Shown: positions 1-10,310 of the stretch, one piece after another
Layout of the letters: every line of letters starts with the position of its first letter
Numbering within the stretch: the first letter of the stretch is position 1
Assembly: GCF_011745365.1 (NCBI RefSeq)
Contig: NW_024468912.1
Span: forward strand, 868,001 to 932,000
Direction of reading: 5' to 3'
From: Cryphonectria parasitica EP155
Taxonomy: Eukaryota; Ascomycota; Sordariomycetes; Diaporthales; Cryphonectriaceae
Length of the DNA stretch: 64,000 nucleotides
Made by a program: the position numbers and the translations under genes
The notes under the pieces: generated by a model
Seen by the model: only the letters and a program-made list of their open reading frames with translations
What the model was told of the DNA's origin: nothing
The model's database searches: none

Positions 1-228
1 CAAAACAGCGACAAAAAGAGAGAGAAAAGGAAGAAAATAGTACAGCAAAAAAAAGAGAGACGCCGGTTGAGGGGTATTATCTCCAGAAGCCACAACGCCA
101 AGGAAGGTGAGGCCGTTACGAGGAAACAGGAACATTATAGTCTGAAGGGGGGGGGGGGGAGGGAAAGGGAAAAAAGACCGATTTGGATCTTGGCGAAGAC
201 AGTTCGACGCATCAACACGGCAGCGTCT
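1..228. other. 3' flank of the leftmost gene
   Basis: This short stretch is purine-rich and contains a run of 13 G at 147-159. It lies downstream of the minus-strand gene that ends at 229 and is probably its 3' untranslated region. I see no coding signal in it. Confidence 0.5.
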
Positions 229-2523
229 TTAGATGAAAGTTGGCTTAGTCAGGACACGGTACTCGACGTAATCCTCGCCGTCGATGCTGATGATGGCACC
301 CTGGGAGACAAGCTTGCCGGCGAATGGCCCGTTGCGCTTGCGCTCGTACTTGACGCCCATGTGGATCTTGGCATCCTCATTGCCTGTACGGATGCGGTGG
401 GCCTCTTGGGCAGACCAGACGTTGTTGAGGCGGCCGATGCTCTCGCGGAAGGCGTCTCCACCTTGGGCGGGAGGGCCGCCGCCATCATTAGGGCCACTGG
501 GACCTCCATGAGGGCCGCCGCTGGGTGGGCCCCTGTGAGCATCACGCTCCTCGACCTTGGCCTGGGTTGCCTCGATTCGAGAGACGGCATTGAGGGCGAG
601 GCTGCTGGCCCGCTCAAGGCGAGGATCGACAGTGTGCGACGAAGAAGAGCGGTTGGCGGCGCGGAAGGAAGGCGTCTGTGGGGACGAGCCAGGGCGAGTG
701 CCAGGGGGGTTGGGGTAAATGGGAGGACCGCCGCTGCGGCGGGCAATGGCACGACGAGTCTCGTGGGCCGGAGCCTCGTGGTGAGCGCCTGAAGCGGGGG
801 AGACACCGGCGGCGGCGGCGTCGGTGAAGTGGTTCTGGTTCTGGCCAGCACTGTGGGCGTGGTTCTGGTTGTGGCTGCTGGCTGCACTCACGCCGTTGGG
901 CTTGGAAGTCGACTTGCTGAGGCCGGCAGCAGTGCGGCGACGTGCCTCTGTGATGGCCTGCTTGCGATTCTCGGCAACATCGTCCGGGCGCTCGCCGTGA
1001 TCGATTTGCCACTGGCGGACACGGCAGTACTCCTTGATTTCCTCGCGGGACAGGTCGGCAATATAGTCCTCGCGCTCCCACTGGTGAGAGTTGATCCACA
1101 GGGCACCAGCACCCTGGGGAAAGTTGCTCTGCATGGCACGTCCATCACGGGTCTCCCTGCCCACCTTGACGCGGAACATGTCGTTGTTGCCGAGGATGCC
1201 AAAGACTGCATGCTTGTCCTTCAAGAGAGGCTCGGCAGACTCCTTCCAATACCCGAGGAGGATCTTGGTGGGCCGATGACCAGGCAGGTCGTCGGGGACT
1301 GGGTGCGTCGAGGGCGCCGGCTGCACGGGCTGATATGTCGGGGCGATCCGGGCGGGCAGCACGGGCTGGTTATTGGACGGAAGGACCGGGGTTTCCGGGG
1401 TAGTGGGCGACATGCCGCTGTGGCCGGTACGACGGCGCTTCCAGCCCATACGAGCGTGCTCAGGGACGGCGGCGCCATAGGCAATGAGCGGCTGCACACC
1501 ACTCTCGGGCAGCGGACCACGGCTCTGACAGATCTGGATGGCCTGTTGCACGGCGCTCTTGTCGTTGGCCCTGGCTTCCTCTTCGGTTTCTTGGGAGGAC
1601 ATCTCGGCACGAACCTTGACATACTCCTTGACCTGCTGTTGGTCGAGGTGCACCAGGTGGTCGTCAAAGACGATGTTCTGAAAGGTCACCCAGCTAGCCC
1701 CCGGGCCGGGCTTCAACGGGTACTTGTTTGCAACACTCTTGCCATCGCGGTTCATGGGCTGAACACGTGTGCGAAGTCGGTCGCGGGAGTCGATGAAGCC
1801 CTTGACTACGTGCTTGTCACCATCGGCGGCGTCGGAGTCGCGCCAGTGACCAAGGATGACGCCCTTGGTGTTGGTAACGTTGTTGTTGACATTGCTATCG
1901 GCAGTAGTCCTGGACGGAGTGGCTGTGGCGGGCACGGGCGTGGCGGGCTCGTCGATGCTGTCATCCAGAATAGACCTGTCCAGCTTCTCCTCGGCCAGGT
2001 CGTCGTACAACGAGGCACGTTTGCGCTTGGGGCGTTGCTCGGGCTCCTGGGCACCGTTTCCGTCGACTGCAGGACTCTCGTGGTCGACATCTATCGCCTC
2101 GCCACTGTCGCCCTTGCCAACAGCGCCGGTGACGGTGGCGGCGGCAACAGAAGCAGCAGCAGCCGCGGCGGCGGAAGCAGGAGTATCGGATCCAGTAGAC
2201 TTGCCCTTCACAGATTTGACGACAATCTCGTCCTCAGGACCCTCGTTCGGAGCCTCTGAGTTGAGGCTCAAGCTATCAGGGGGCGGGCTCAGCAGGATGG
2301 ACTCGGCATCGTCAGGAGTTGCCTCGTGCTCGTTGACGACACGAGCGGTAGTGGTAGCGGTAGCAGCAGGACCAGCAGGACCATTGTCAACCTTGGGGGT
2401 AGACATCCTGAGCTCAGTGGACTTCTTACTGTGCTCCTTGGTGGCGTCGGTGGGGGTGCCATTAGAAGCCTCCTCCTTCTTTTTCTTGTCGTCCTCTACG
2501 GATGCATCGACTGGTTTCTCCAT
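229..2523 (-). CDS. Uncharacterised fungal protein with a duplicated domain, 764 aa
   Basis: I do not recognise a named family. The single uninterrupted frame encodes 764 residues. Residues 1-215 are low complexity, with a Lys/Glu start, an alanine run near 117-130 and a basic patch PKRKR near 165, a plausible nuclear localisation signal. Two related segments follow. Residues about 221-305 run from GVILGHWRDS to VKEYVKVR. Residues about 420-503 run from KILLGYWKES to IKEYCRVR. Both share the order G-(H/Y)-W-(R/K)-(D/E)-S, DKH-V, R-(T/V)-(R/K)-V, RDG, G-A-W, then a (V/I)KEY-RVR helix, so this is an internal duplication. A second basic patch, WKRRR, sits near 361. A compact end of about 45 residues (GVKYERK...GEDYVEYRVLTKP) follows a Gly/Pro/Asn-rich linker. 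I recall similar C-termini in hypothetical proteins of other Sordariomycetes. A chromatin or transcription role is only inferred from the basic and low-complexity make-up. Confidence 0.85.
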   Translation of the reverse strand: MEKPVDASVEDDKKKKEEASNGTPTDATKEHSKKSTELRMSTPKVDNGPAGPAATATTTARVVNEHEATPDDAESILLSPPPDSLSLNSEAPNEGPEDEIVVKSVKGKSTGSDTPASAAAAAAASVAAATVTGAVGKGDSGEAIDVDHESPAVDGNGAQEPEQRPKRKRASLYDDLAEEKLDRSILDDSIDEPATPVPATATPSRTTADSNVNNNVTNTKGVILGHWRDSDAADGDKHVVKGFIDSRDRLRTRVQPMNRDGKSVANKYPLKPGPGASWVTFQNIVFDDHLVHLDQQQVKEYVKVRAEMSSQETEEEARANDKSAVQQAIQICQSRGPLPESGVQPLIAYGAAVPEHARMGWKRRRTGHSGMSPTTPETPVLPSNNQPVLPARIAPTYQPVQPAPSTHPVPDDLPGHRPTKILLGYWKESAEPLLKDKHAVFGILGNNDMFRVKVGRETRDGRAMQSNFPQGAGALWINSHQWEREDYIADLSREEIKEYCRVRQWQIDHGERPDDVAENRKQAITEARRRTAAGLSKSTSKPNGVSAASSHNQNHAHSAGQNQNHFTDAAAAGVSPASGAHHEAPAHETRRAIARRSGGPPIYPNPPGTRPGSSPQTPSFRAANRSSSSHTVDPRLERASSLALNAVSRIEATQAKVEERDAHRGPPSGGPHGGPSGPNDGGGPPAQGGDAFRESIGRLNNVWSAQEAHRIRTGNEDAKIHMGVKYERKRNGPFAGKLVSQGAIISIDGEDYVEYRVLTKPTFI

Positions 2524-3937
2524 CGCGCTGGATCCACACTACCAGTCAGTTTTGCTGAAGACGTACTGAGGGTTTTGAAAGGTTGGAGACGAAAAGGAGA
2601 AGAACGCGAGGGGAGAGGAAAGACCGAGAGCATCGAACAAGGGGGGGAAAGAGCGATGGTAGCGAATTCTCTGAGGACAAGTCAACCCCGTTGGAAAAAG
2701 GGTGGCAAGTGACTTCGAGAAGTCTACACACCTTGCACCAATGATCCTTCCTGACACTTGTGGAAGTAGATCTCAGAATTCAGGAGGCACTTGACATGAG
2801 GTTCACTCTTCGCAATCCAGACGACATGACTCTTGTAGTCTTGATGTTGCATTCATAAATATGTGGATGTGTGTGTTGAGATTGGAGGAAGGAGGGAGAG
2901 GGGGCCGGGCCTAGGAGGGAGCAACGCAAGGGTAATCAGGTCTGGGAGTCGGGTCTTTAGGCGAAGCCATCGACAGACACATCAACACATCAACAAGAAC
3001 GCTTGCGCTAAAAATGCCAAAAAAGGGTTGACCAACACTAACCCTTGCTTCTCCTTTTGGGGTTGCCGCCCATATGGAACAGTAGAAGGCATTGTGAATA
3101 AGTGTCACTCTGAGTTCCTTTTCAGGTTGCATCTGTGTTGTGGTGGTGGTGAGGCGGGGATTGGAACTGTAGCCAGCGCAGTTGAACCAGTCGAGCTTGG
3201 TGCGAGAGCCAGCTAGCTGAGCTGAGCATGACACAATGACACACATGATTGCTTGAGAGGGAAGGTTGTGTGCCCAGGCCCCAGTGTCTTGTCGCTAGAA
3301 GGTAGCTTCAGGGCCAAACCCCGCCATCAAGCTAAGGCAGGGTTGAGAGCCACCAAGAATCGAGATCCAGGAGGAGGGGTGACCAAGTATGATGTGCAGA
3401 GTGGTGCTGTATGGCACTGGCCAGTTGTACAAAGTCATGACAAAATGGCTGTGCCTGATGGTGGTGATGGTGGTGTGATAGTGGTGATTGCTCTTGGTCC
3501 TTGTTGCGGTGCAGCACACAGTGAGTCTTTGCCAGCCCCCAAAGGTCTACTAGTATACTGCCTCACTTGAGTCAAGGTATTTGTTTTTCTCACCGTGGCT
3601 TATCAATTCCATCGGGCATCCAGTGCCGACTTCAGGTAAAAAGGAAACCTCGATAAGGTAGGATGCGTCCAGATGAGCACACAAGGGAGAAACTGGTGAG
3701 GTACGAAGGGGGAAGAAGAGAAGAGAAAAGTTGTGGGCTCAGGATTGGAATTGCCAAATACAGCCAGCTTGGTCAATGGTGATGACGACGATGACGATGA
3801 GGATGAGGATTGATGATGATGAAGCGCAATGACAATGGCAATGGATGATGTCTTTTTTGAGACAAGAAGAGCCGCTGCCGAGATAGGCTAAAGAGACATG
3901 CGAGACTTGAGAGACAGCAAGGAAAATGGAACATTGC
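2524..3937. other. Intergenic, no supported gene
   Basis: The first 300 bp are probably the 5' leader of the minus-strand gene starting at 2523. The rest has only short frames with low-complexity translations. A GT-rich patch near 3450-3490 and a GAT-rich patch near 3780-3830 create artificial His- or Ile/Val-rich frames. I see no RNA gene. Confidence 0.4.
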
Positions 3938-4213
3938 TTACGTCTCGGGTGGTTCGACCTTGGGCGCGACTTGGGCATACTTGTGCTCGTTGTCGTTGTC
4001 AACATGAAGATTAAACCGCGCCTGGGTAGTGGGCTTGGGGCTAATGGTATCGGTCTTCTTTCTTTCCCGGGCCTCGCTGTGGTTTGCGGAGACCGAGGTG
4101 TTGTGTGAGGCGACGGGCGTCAGACCTTTCGGGGGAGACTCGACAATATGAACGTTGGCGGAGACGCTCCGGGGGGTCTCCATGATTGTTGTATTGTCGG
4201 TGTCGGCTTCCAT
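3938..4213 (-). CDS. Possible small hypothetical protein or first exon
   Basis: I do not recognise this frame. It encodes 91 residues starting MEADTDNTTIMETPRS, with balanced composition and several Ser/Thr-Pro sites (METPRS, VESPPK, GLTPV, ISPKP), unlike the surrounding low-complexity frames. A good donor (GTAAGC) begins at 3941, just before the stop, so the frame may be the first exon of a spliced gene. The nearest plausible acceptor, at 3888, would join it to a His/Ser/Ile-rich tail that looks unnatural, and the 54-bp intron lacks a clear branch site. The upstream 700 bp are polypyrimidine on this strand, typical of a fungal 5' leader. Either a 91-aa protein or a longer spliced one is possible. 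Confidence 0.3.
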   Translation of the reverse strand: MEADTDNTTIMETPRSVSANVHIVESPPKGLTPVASHNTSVSANHSEARERKKTDTISPKPTTQARFNLHVDNDNEHKYAQVAPKVEPPET

Positions 4214-5347
4214 GGGTGATTTTGATTTTCAGTTTCAGCTTCCGGCGCTATCAGATACACTCACTGCCCCGAGAGGGGGGGGGGGGGTCCCAAGGGTAAG
4301 CTTTTTGGTGTGTATGTGCTTGAGAGAGAGGTGTGGTCGCGCGGTTGACACAACAGTGCAGGATCAAAAGAGGCAGGTCGCGAAGACTCCGATCCGCGCA
4401 AAATTAGAAGGAAAAAAGGAAAAGGGGTGGATACAACAAAAAACAGATGCTTATTGCAAGTCTTAGACCAAGTCTACGCGAGAGGAGAGAGAGACACACA
4501 CAGACAGAGAAAGAGACAGATTTGTGTGGTGTGATGTTGGGTGTGTTGGAAATTGGGGGGGTGGTCTCCTCGTGTTGATGAATAGGAAGTAGATTGTGGG
4601 AAGAACGGAGAGAGGTTGACCACGAATTGAAAGGCCTCGAAGTCAAAGTAGTAGAGAAGGGCCGGGGGGGAGGGCCTAGGCTTAGAGGATAAGAAGGGAA
4701 GTGCAGGGGATACTTCTTGTGGTCGAAACGTTAATCAGCGAGAGGTTTCAACGCAACGTTTAGCGCGGAGACACCTGAACTACGCCCTTGCCCTCATGCA
4801 TAAAAATAATAACAGAAAGGGAAAGAGTGAGGGAGAGATAGAAAGAGAGAGAGAGAGAGTCAGACGGCGGTCGGTCCAACAGAAGACCAACCAACTACCT
4901 GGACTATAACTCTCTCCTCTACAAGTACATATTAGCCTGAACCGTTATCTTCCCTCCCTTGACACACAAGTCAATCCCTTGGTTGGGAAGAGAGTAAGAA
5001 GGACACTTTGGACTAATCTTCGTATTCGGACCAGAAGAGGGACTGGACTTGATTTCAATCTCTGCCAATGTGTACTATGTAATCTCATCTCTTCTTTCAC
5101 AAGTAATGCATCCATGTTTTGCACCAGTGACCACCACCACCCACGGGCAGCAGCTGAACCGTAAGGTTACTTCTCCTTACCCAATCTAGTTGCTTCTATC
5201 TGTCACACCGTCTCAGCGGCATCCCAGCTTGACCAAGGTTCGGAGCTGGACTAGAGACCTGAGTGTTATTGGTAGAGGTCACCAATGCCCGGTGCCCTTG
5301 TGTGGGGGTGCGCTAATCATGATTAGGATCTCCCTCTCAAGTTTCAA

Positions 5348-5350
<3 letters not shown>

Positions 5351-5420
<70 letters not shown>
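5351..5420. repeat. (CT)35 microsatellite
   Basis: A perfect CT dinucleotide tract of 70 bp within intergenic DNA, read directly from the sequence. It produces the artificial Ser/Leu and Arg/Glu repeats seen in the frames crossing it. Confidence 0.97.
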
Positions 5421-5423
<3 letters not shown>

Positions 5424-7335
5424 CCTCGGCACAGCGAACCGACTGCGACCACCAAAACGGAAAGAAGGGAGAAGAGGGGAAAGACTACCAAACTCCTCGA
5501 GAAGTGAACATGATAAAAATAAAAGTGAAATCCATGCTCTATGCTGTGTTCATGCAACTACATGACAAGGGCTGTCGCCATCAGCAGCATCGGATTGGAG
5601 AACAATGCGCCTTGACATCATCGGTGGTTATAGTGCTTTTGATTTCATTTGTCCGCAGGTGGCGAACCACACTGCAGTGTGGAATGGAAAGACAAGAAAA
5701 ACGCCTGTGGGCACTTGGCCAGATGGAACCAACCAACCAACCCACCAACCCCCATTTGACCTTGTTCCCAGGCACTCATGCCACACCACCATCCACTACC
5801 ACCCACCACTTATCCACCATCTGGTTGCCCTTCTGCCAGGATCCCCCGATACTCTCTCAACCAATTCACTTGTCACAGAGAACTTTTTATCTTCTTTTGG
5901 CATTTGGGTCTTCCTTTTACATCATGTCATCTGTATCATTAATCAGTAAGATTTCTCCAGTAAAAGGGGTCAAGTAGTCGTGCGTCGGATTACATTTAGG
6001 TTGGCTTGGCACTGGAGGAGAGAGAATCAAGACGAACACAACCATCCTCATTGAGACAACTGATACGGTGACACAAGAATAAAGTGAACTTTTTTGGAAG
6101 TTCCACCCCCTTACCAAAAGTGCCTAGACCCCTCGCCGTCCTCCCCCCCCTCCAAATTGAATCCCGAAATTAAGTTTGCACATAGATGATCAAGAAATCA
6201 GCAGGTCAGCCCAGAAGGACAAGCAAAAAACAAGAAAAATCTTCGTACTTTCTTGTCCACTAAATTGAGTGGAAATTACATTCACATAAGACATTGCCAT
6301 TTTTTCTTCTTCTTTTTTTCTTATTAGGTTGCTTATCTTCCGATTAGGCCCGGCATTCCAATCTTGCTGTAAAGTACTTAAATGTGGAGCGGCCCCGACG
6401 TCCAGCTCGGCCGAGTGAACTGTACTTGATGTTACAGGCACGCGCGATGGAAGGAAATGATCAGCAGCTGCCTTGGGAAGAGACAGAGGTGAGGGAGAGA
6501 GTGCATTGGGGTCTTTTTGTCATCTCATATGCCCTCTCCCACTCCTCTGAGACGAGAGTTTCGGTCTGTGGACGGGGGGGGAAAAAGAGAAAAAGAAGGG
6601 TTGGTCAAACTTTTGGTATGGTGCCATCAAACACACTATCCGCTTAGATTAAGACACTCGGTAAAGGTAAGACAAACAATCCCCCCCCCCCCCCCCCAAT
6701 ACGCAATATTGATGCAAATTTCACCTTTTACCGGGATCGGCCCACTAAAAGCCCCCCGAATTCTTGATTCAACTAAACTTGGTTCAGCGATCGGTGGAAC
6801 TTTGGTGTTCTAGCTTGGGCAAAAAAAACATGTGTTGTCCACATGCACACACTGCCTTTTCTGAAAATACTTGACATGTGGACTTTGTCGTAATTAAATA
6901 TAGATTAGGTGGATGTTAGCTCAGGTGCAATGAATTACGTGGACCTCTTCTTCCCCCCTTCTCGATTGAGTGGGAACGGGGCTTCGTCTTGAACCTGATG
7001 GATTTATCTCTCGTAATTAAATTATATAGGGAACATGTGGCCCCAGTACAATCAACTACAATATGTATGTGGTACTGTACAATCTGACATGTGCTCCCAA
7101 AACACCCGGCACTGCAACTGAACCGCAATATGCTTACTGGGTTTGCCACCAACTAACTAAACTATGAAGTAACCTAGCTGCCGCGCAATACACAAACGCG
7201 CCCATGTGACAGGCAAACCTGTGAAAAAGGACAAGTGTTCATTGAGGAAATGCCCTGGCCATTGGATCTTATCTCTCTAGCCTACGTTTGTGGGATCATG
7301 GCCGAACCTCAATCGCGCACATAGAGCCGTGGAAC

Positions 7336-7336
<1 letters not shown>

Positions 7337-7369
<33 letters not shown>
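7337..7369. repeat. Poly(A) tract, 33 nt
   Basis: An uninterrupted run of 33 A on the plus strand in the 3' flank of the Sen54 gene. A retrotransposed tail is one possible origin, but I found no flanking target duplication and no recognisable element upstream, so a simple repeat is the default reading. Confidence 0.9.
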
Positions 7370-7371
<2 letters not shown>

Positions 7372-7670
7372 AGCCTTTGTGCAACGGGACGAAGAGCAAC
7401 ACTCGTTGGTTCTTTAGAAAGTAACCTGGCTTGATGAGAAACCCTGTGTGGCCCACGCAGCTGGGAACATCGATTATATCGTGAGAACAGACTCACCAAG
7501 TAGATACCACAGTAGGCAGAGAACAGCCACAGCAAAGCATGGCAAGTCGGAATGGCCTGCAAAGATAACAGACAGAATCTAGCCTGCTCATACGCTCTGC
7601 CAGCTGTTCATATGGCCTAATACTTGGCCCATTAGACCGATGTTGATGTGGCTGGCAGCAAGGCTCTTCC

Positions 7671-9140
7671 TCAACCTCCTCTGCCGCCCCCTCTCCCTCC
7701 GCGGCCTCGTGATCCACGGCCCCTGCCTCCTCTCCCACCACCACCACCCTTTCCGCCGCGCTTACCACCCCTCGGACCTCTCGCAGAGTCGAAGTTCGGG
7801 TACAGCGGCTCCTGCCCAAAGGCACCCTCCGCAATCCGCAGATAGTTCGTCACGCCATGGTCCACGACAGCAACAAGAAGATGCCGATGCCCGTGCTTCA
7901 GCCGCTGGTGCACTACATGCCCTTTCATTCGTTCTGGGGGCGGCGCGTACGGCACCGAGTCCAGTAACGCGGTGACCTCCTCTCCCGTCGGCACGTAGGT
8001 GTCGTGGGCGTCGACAATGGCGAGGTGGTAGTCTGGTGGCGTGGGCGGCTTGGTCTTGGACCAGCCAGGTGTGCCGGGCCGCCAGATGTGATACTGAACG
8101 CGGAAAGGTGAGTCCTGAGTGGCGGAGGGGTGTGCTGGGGGGTGGGGTGTTGGTCTGTGCCTCGGGATGAGGGCGAGTTGTTTGTAGATGGGGGCGTATG
8201 AGCGATAGAGGCCTGGCCGGACGAGAGGGCCATACGCCGGGTAAGCTGGCTCTCGTTCAGGAAAGAGGAGTGACAAGAGCCGTTGCCAGAGGGATTGTGC
8301 AGGCTCATCGACAGTCGGGACGGTGGTAGAGTGTGGTATCGTGTCTGGTGGCGGAACGCGGATGACGTTGAAGCCTGCGCGGTTGAGATTCGAGAAGACC
8401 TGGAGGTTGCGCAGCGTAACCTTGCCTCGCTCGCCCTCTTCACCCACGAGCAGAGCGTATGCGGCCTGCAGGCTGAGCGGGTAGCCAAGCGCGTACTCAT
8501 CCTCTTCCTCGAGGTCTCTGACGGAGAAGATCTCGGCCATCGACGCAGTCGGCCACCAGAGATCCAGCGTGCCCCTCTCGATCAGGAACAGCGCCTCCTC
8601 CGGCAGCAGCCAGACCTGGTCCCAGCCTGGAACCTGCGTGCCCTGTCCTCGTATCTTCCTGCCCAGCGTCCGGTGTTCCAGCCCCATACACACCACCCGG
8701 TCCCGAGCATGTATCTCCTTGCGCGCCGCCGCCTTCTCCCGCGCGATCTTCAGCGCCTTCTCGTCATCGATTCCCTCCCGCTCCGCCTTCTCCGCCTGCT
8801 CCTCGCCCTCCTCGCCCGCCGTGGCCCACCGCTCCGGAAAGTACCAGCCCCTCACCCAGTCCTTGCCCGGGTTGTGCAGCCGCGTGTAGCTCAAGACGTC
8901 CTCCATCGCGCGGCGGCTCGTCTCGAGCGCGCTGGCCTGCGAGCGCGTGCCATGGCTCTCAAAGTCCTTCTCGCCCTTGCGTATCGCTTGTGCTGAGATG
9001 CTCTTGCGCTGGAGGGATGCGAACTGCGCAAAGTCTTGCGCCTCGTCCTCGAGGGCCTCGTCCGCTGTGTCCTGGGCTTGCTCGGGATTCTGGGGCGCTG
9101 GCGGCTGCTTATTTAAATCGTCATCGTCGTCAAACGTCAT
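7671..9140 (-). CDS. sen54: tRNA-splicing endonuclease subunit Sen54
   Basis: Sen54 is a structural subunit of the Sen2-Sen34-Sen15-Sen54 endonuclease that cuts introns from pre-tRNA. It has no catalytic triad of its own and pairs with Sen2. The single exon encodes 489 residues. The Sen54 N-terminal domain covers roughly residues 90-210, with the signatures GWYFPERWA, RVVCMGLEHRTLGR, and a tryptophan/leucine segment GWDQVWLLPEEALFLIERG followed by LDLWW. A C-terminal region near 365-450 (FRVQYHIWRP..., YHLAIVDAHDTYVP, HLLVAVVDHGVTNYLRI) matches the endonuclease-like fold that closes the protein. The last 30 residues are a Gly/Arg (RGG-like) tail, which may bind RNA. The start is the acidic MTFDDDDDL. 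Length and domain order fit fungal Sen54. Confidence 0.9.
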   Translation of the reverse strand: MTFDDDDDLNKQPPAPQNPEQAQDTADEALEDEAQDFAQFASLQRKSISAQAIRKGEKDFESHGTRSQASALETSRRAMEDVLSYTRLHNPGKDWVRGWYFPERWATAGEEGEEQAEKAEREGIDDEKALKIAREKAAARKEIHARDRVVCMGLEHRTLGRKIRGQGTQVPGWDQVWLLPEEALFLIERGTLDLWWPTASMAEIFSVRDLEEEDEYALGYPLSLQAAYALLVGEEGERGKVTLRNLQVFSNLNRAGFNVIRVPPPDTIPHSTTVPTVDEPAQSLWQRLLSLLFPEREPAYPAYGPLVRPGLYRSYAPIYKQLALIPRHRPTPHPPAHPSATQDSPFRVQYHIWRPGTPGWSKTKPPTPPDYHLAIVDAHDTYVPTGEEVTALLDSVPYAPPPERMKGHVVHQRLKHGHRHLLVAVVDHGVTNYLRIAEGAFGQEPLYPNFDSARGPRGGKRGGKGGGGGRGGRGRGSRGRGGRGGGRGG

Positions 9141-10013
9141 GATCGAGGACAGGTGTCGCTGGAGAGCGTAGGAGGGGTAGGGGGAGGAGGTTGTACTGAG
9201 AGGTGTCGCGGGCGTTTCTGTCGTTGAAGGGTATTGCGACTTGGAGGGGCAGGTCTGCGGTAGGCCAAAAATTCAGGCAGCCGAGGGGGGGGCTAGCGCT
9301 AGAGGGGGCCGGCGCCGGGGGGCTGCAATGCTAACTTACACCATGTTGGTCAATGAATAGAAAATCTCTCCAGCGTAACTTGGAAATCATATAAGAAGGG
9401 GGCGACATAATCTGGAAATTTTATAGTTTGAAGTTCCACTACAATATTACATGAATATCAGCTATTTGTCCCACCTTGCGGCCCTGGCGGGTTCAGGGAA
9501 ATCATCCTTAGGTTGAGAGTAGAACCACTCTCTTCTTCATTGTTGCATAGCTTCATGTGTTTCCATTTGCCGAGAACGTGAATGAGAATCCATGTGACTT
9601 TCTGCATATTGGAAATGTACAACGTAGCTTGCGCTTGGAGTCATAGTTCAGTATATGTGATGGCAAAAGAAAGTGCTGAGGATTCGTGTTGCCATCAGAC
9701 CAAGAAGGAAAGAGGTTTCCTGTTGGAAGTGGAAAATGAGAAGGATAATATTTATTCCATGTCCTGGATATTGAATTATATATAAATCCTGCTAATCAGA
9801 TCCCAATTTTGGAAGCAGCACAATTTCTCGTCGTCAATACTGTGAAACCGCCATGCCTCATTCTCCAAGCTCAATTGGTCTTTAGACCCTTCGCTGCCTT
9901 GCTCAATTCTCCTGCTGCAGAGAGTATGGTGTCGTCTTTCCTCCGCTGGTTTTCAAACCATAGGGAAGCAGCGGCTGTACATAAGTCTTCCAGATAACTC
10001 TCTTATGCCATTA
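9141..10013. other. Sen54 upstream region grading into AT-richer DNA
   Basis: The first 200 bp upstream of sen54 are GC-rich and contain two perfect 10-bp palindromes, CTAGCGCTAG at 9293-9302 and CCGGCGCCGG at 9309-9318. From about 9340 the DNA becomes clearly AT-richer. The short plus-strand frames at 9582-9785 and 9809-9997 resemble no protein I know. No gene is supported. Confidence 0.4.
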
Positions 10014-10310
10014 TCAAGCAAAAACGGAACTCGAGACTATTATGTAGACAAGTAGAATCAGGATGCCGATGGTGATAACCAATGGGTACATCGGCCACAA
10101 CCAGCGGAATTGCATGCAGATATCGATCTCCAACACGGTACCCATGACCACCAGGATGGAATTTCCCCAGTCCGTGCAGTGTGTGCGCAGCTGGCTCATG
10201 AGTTAGTCAAGCCCTCGACCCATGGAAGTGCTGATGGTCTTCGCTGAAGCCTCCCGCTTTCGAATATATCGCTGAGCCACCACGCATAGTTGCACGTCAT
10301 GGATGTGTAA
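10014..10310 (-). pseudogene. Decayed C-terminus of a fungal integral membrane protein (DUF3176-like)
   Basis: On the minus strand one frame gives a hydrophobic end: ICMQFRWLWP followed by YPLVITIGILILLVYIIV. An RW-W-L-P turn followed by a single membrane span is, from memory, the usual C-terminal pattern of a large fungal membrane-protein family (DUF3176 type). Upstream, the same frame reads KTISTSMGRGLD and then a TAA stop before the hydrophobic part. Further upstream the matching family motif YAWWLSDIFESG is found only in a neighbouring frame. So a frameshift and an in-frame stop separate pieces that appear in the expected family order. The N-terminal part is not recognisable in the AT-rich DNA to the right. 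I infer a relic; the family assignment is from memory. Confidence 0.45.

Larger units (their letters stand above)
4214..7670. other. Gene-poor, low-complexity intergenic region
   Basis: About 3.5 kb without a supported gene. It holds G13 at 4275-4287, an AG-rich patch near 4830-4860, a 70-bp (CT)n tract at 5351-5420, C17 at 6681-6697 and A33 at 7337-7369. All frames are short and compositionally odd. The part nearest 4214 may be the 5' leader of the small minus-strand frame. I found no tRNA, 5S rRNA or transposon terminus here. Confidence 0.5.

Noticed and set aside
829..2259. A 476-codon plus-strand frame opposite the leftmost gene
   Set aside because: It is antisense to a better protein frame. 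Its Val/Leu/Gly-rich translation with no domain is what GC-biased codons give on the opposite strand.
3739..4005. Minus-strand frame with a His/Cys/Ser/Ile-rich tail as a second exon
   Set aside because: The composition comes from a GAT/TGA-rich simple sequence; the implied 54-bp intron has no clear branch site.
7337..7369. Poly(A) tract as the tail of a retroelement
   Set aside because: There is no recognisable element body upstream and no flanking target duplication; a simple repeat is sufficient.
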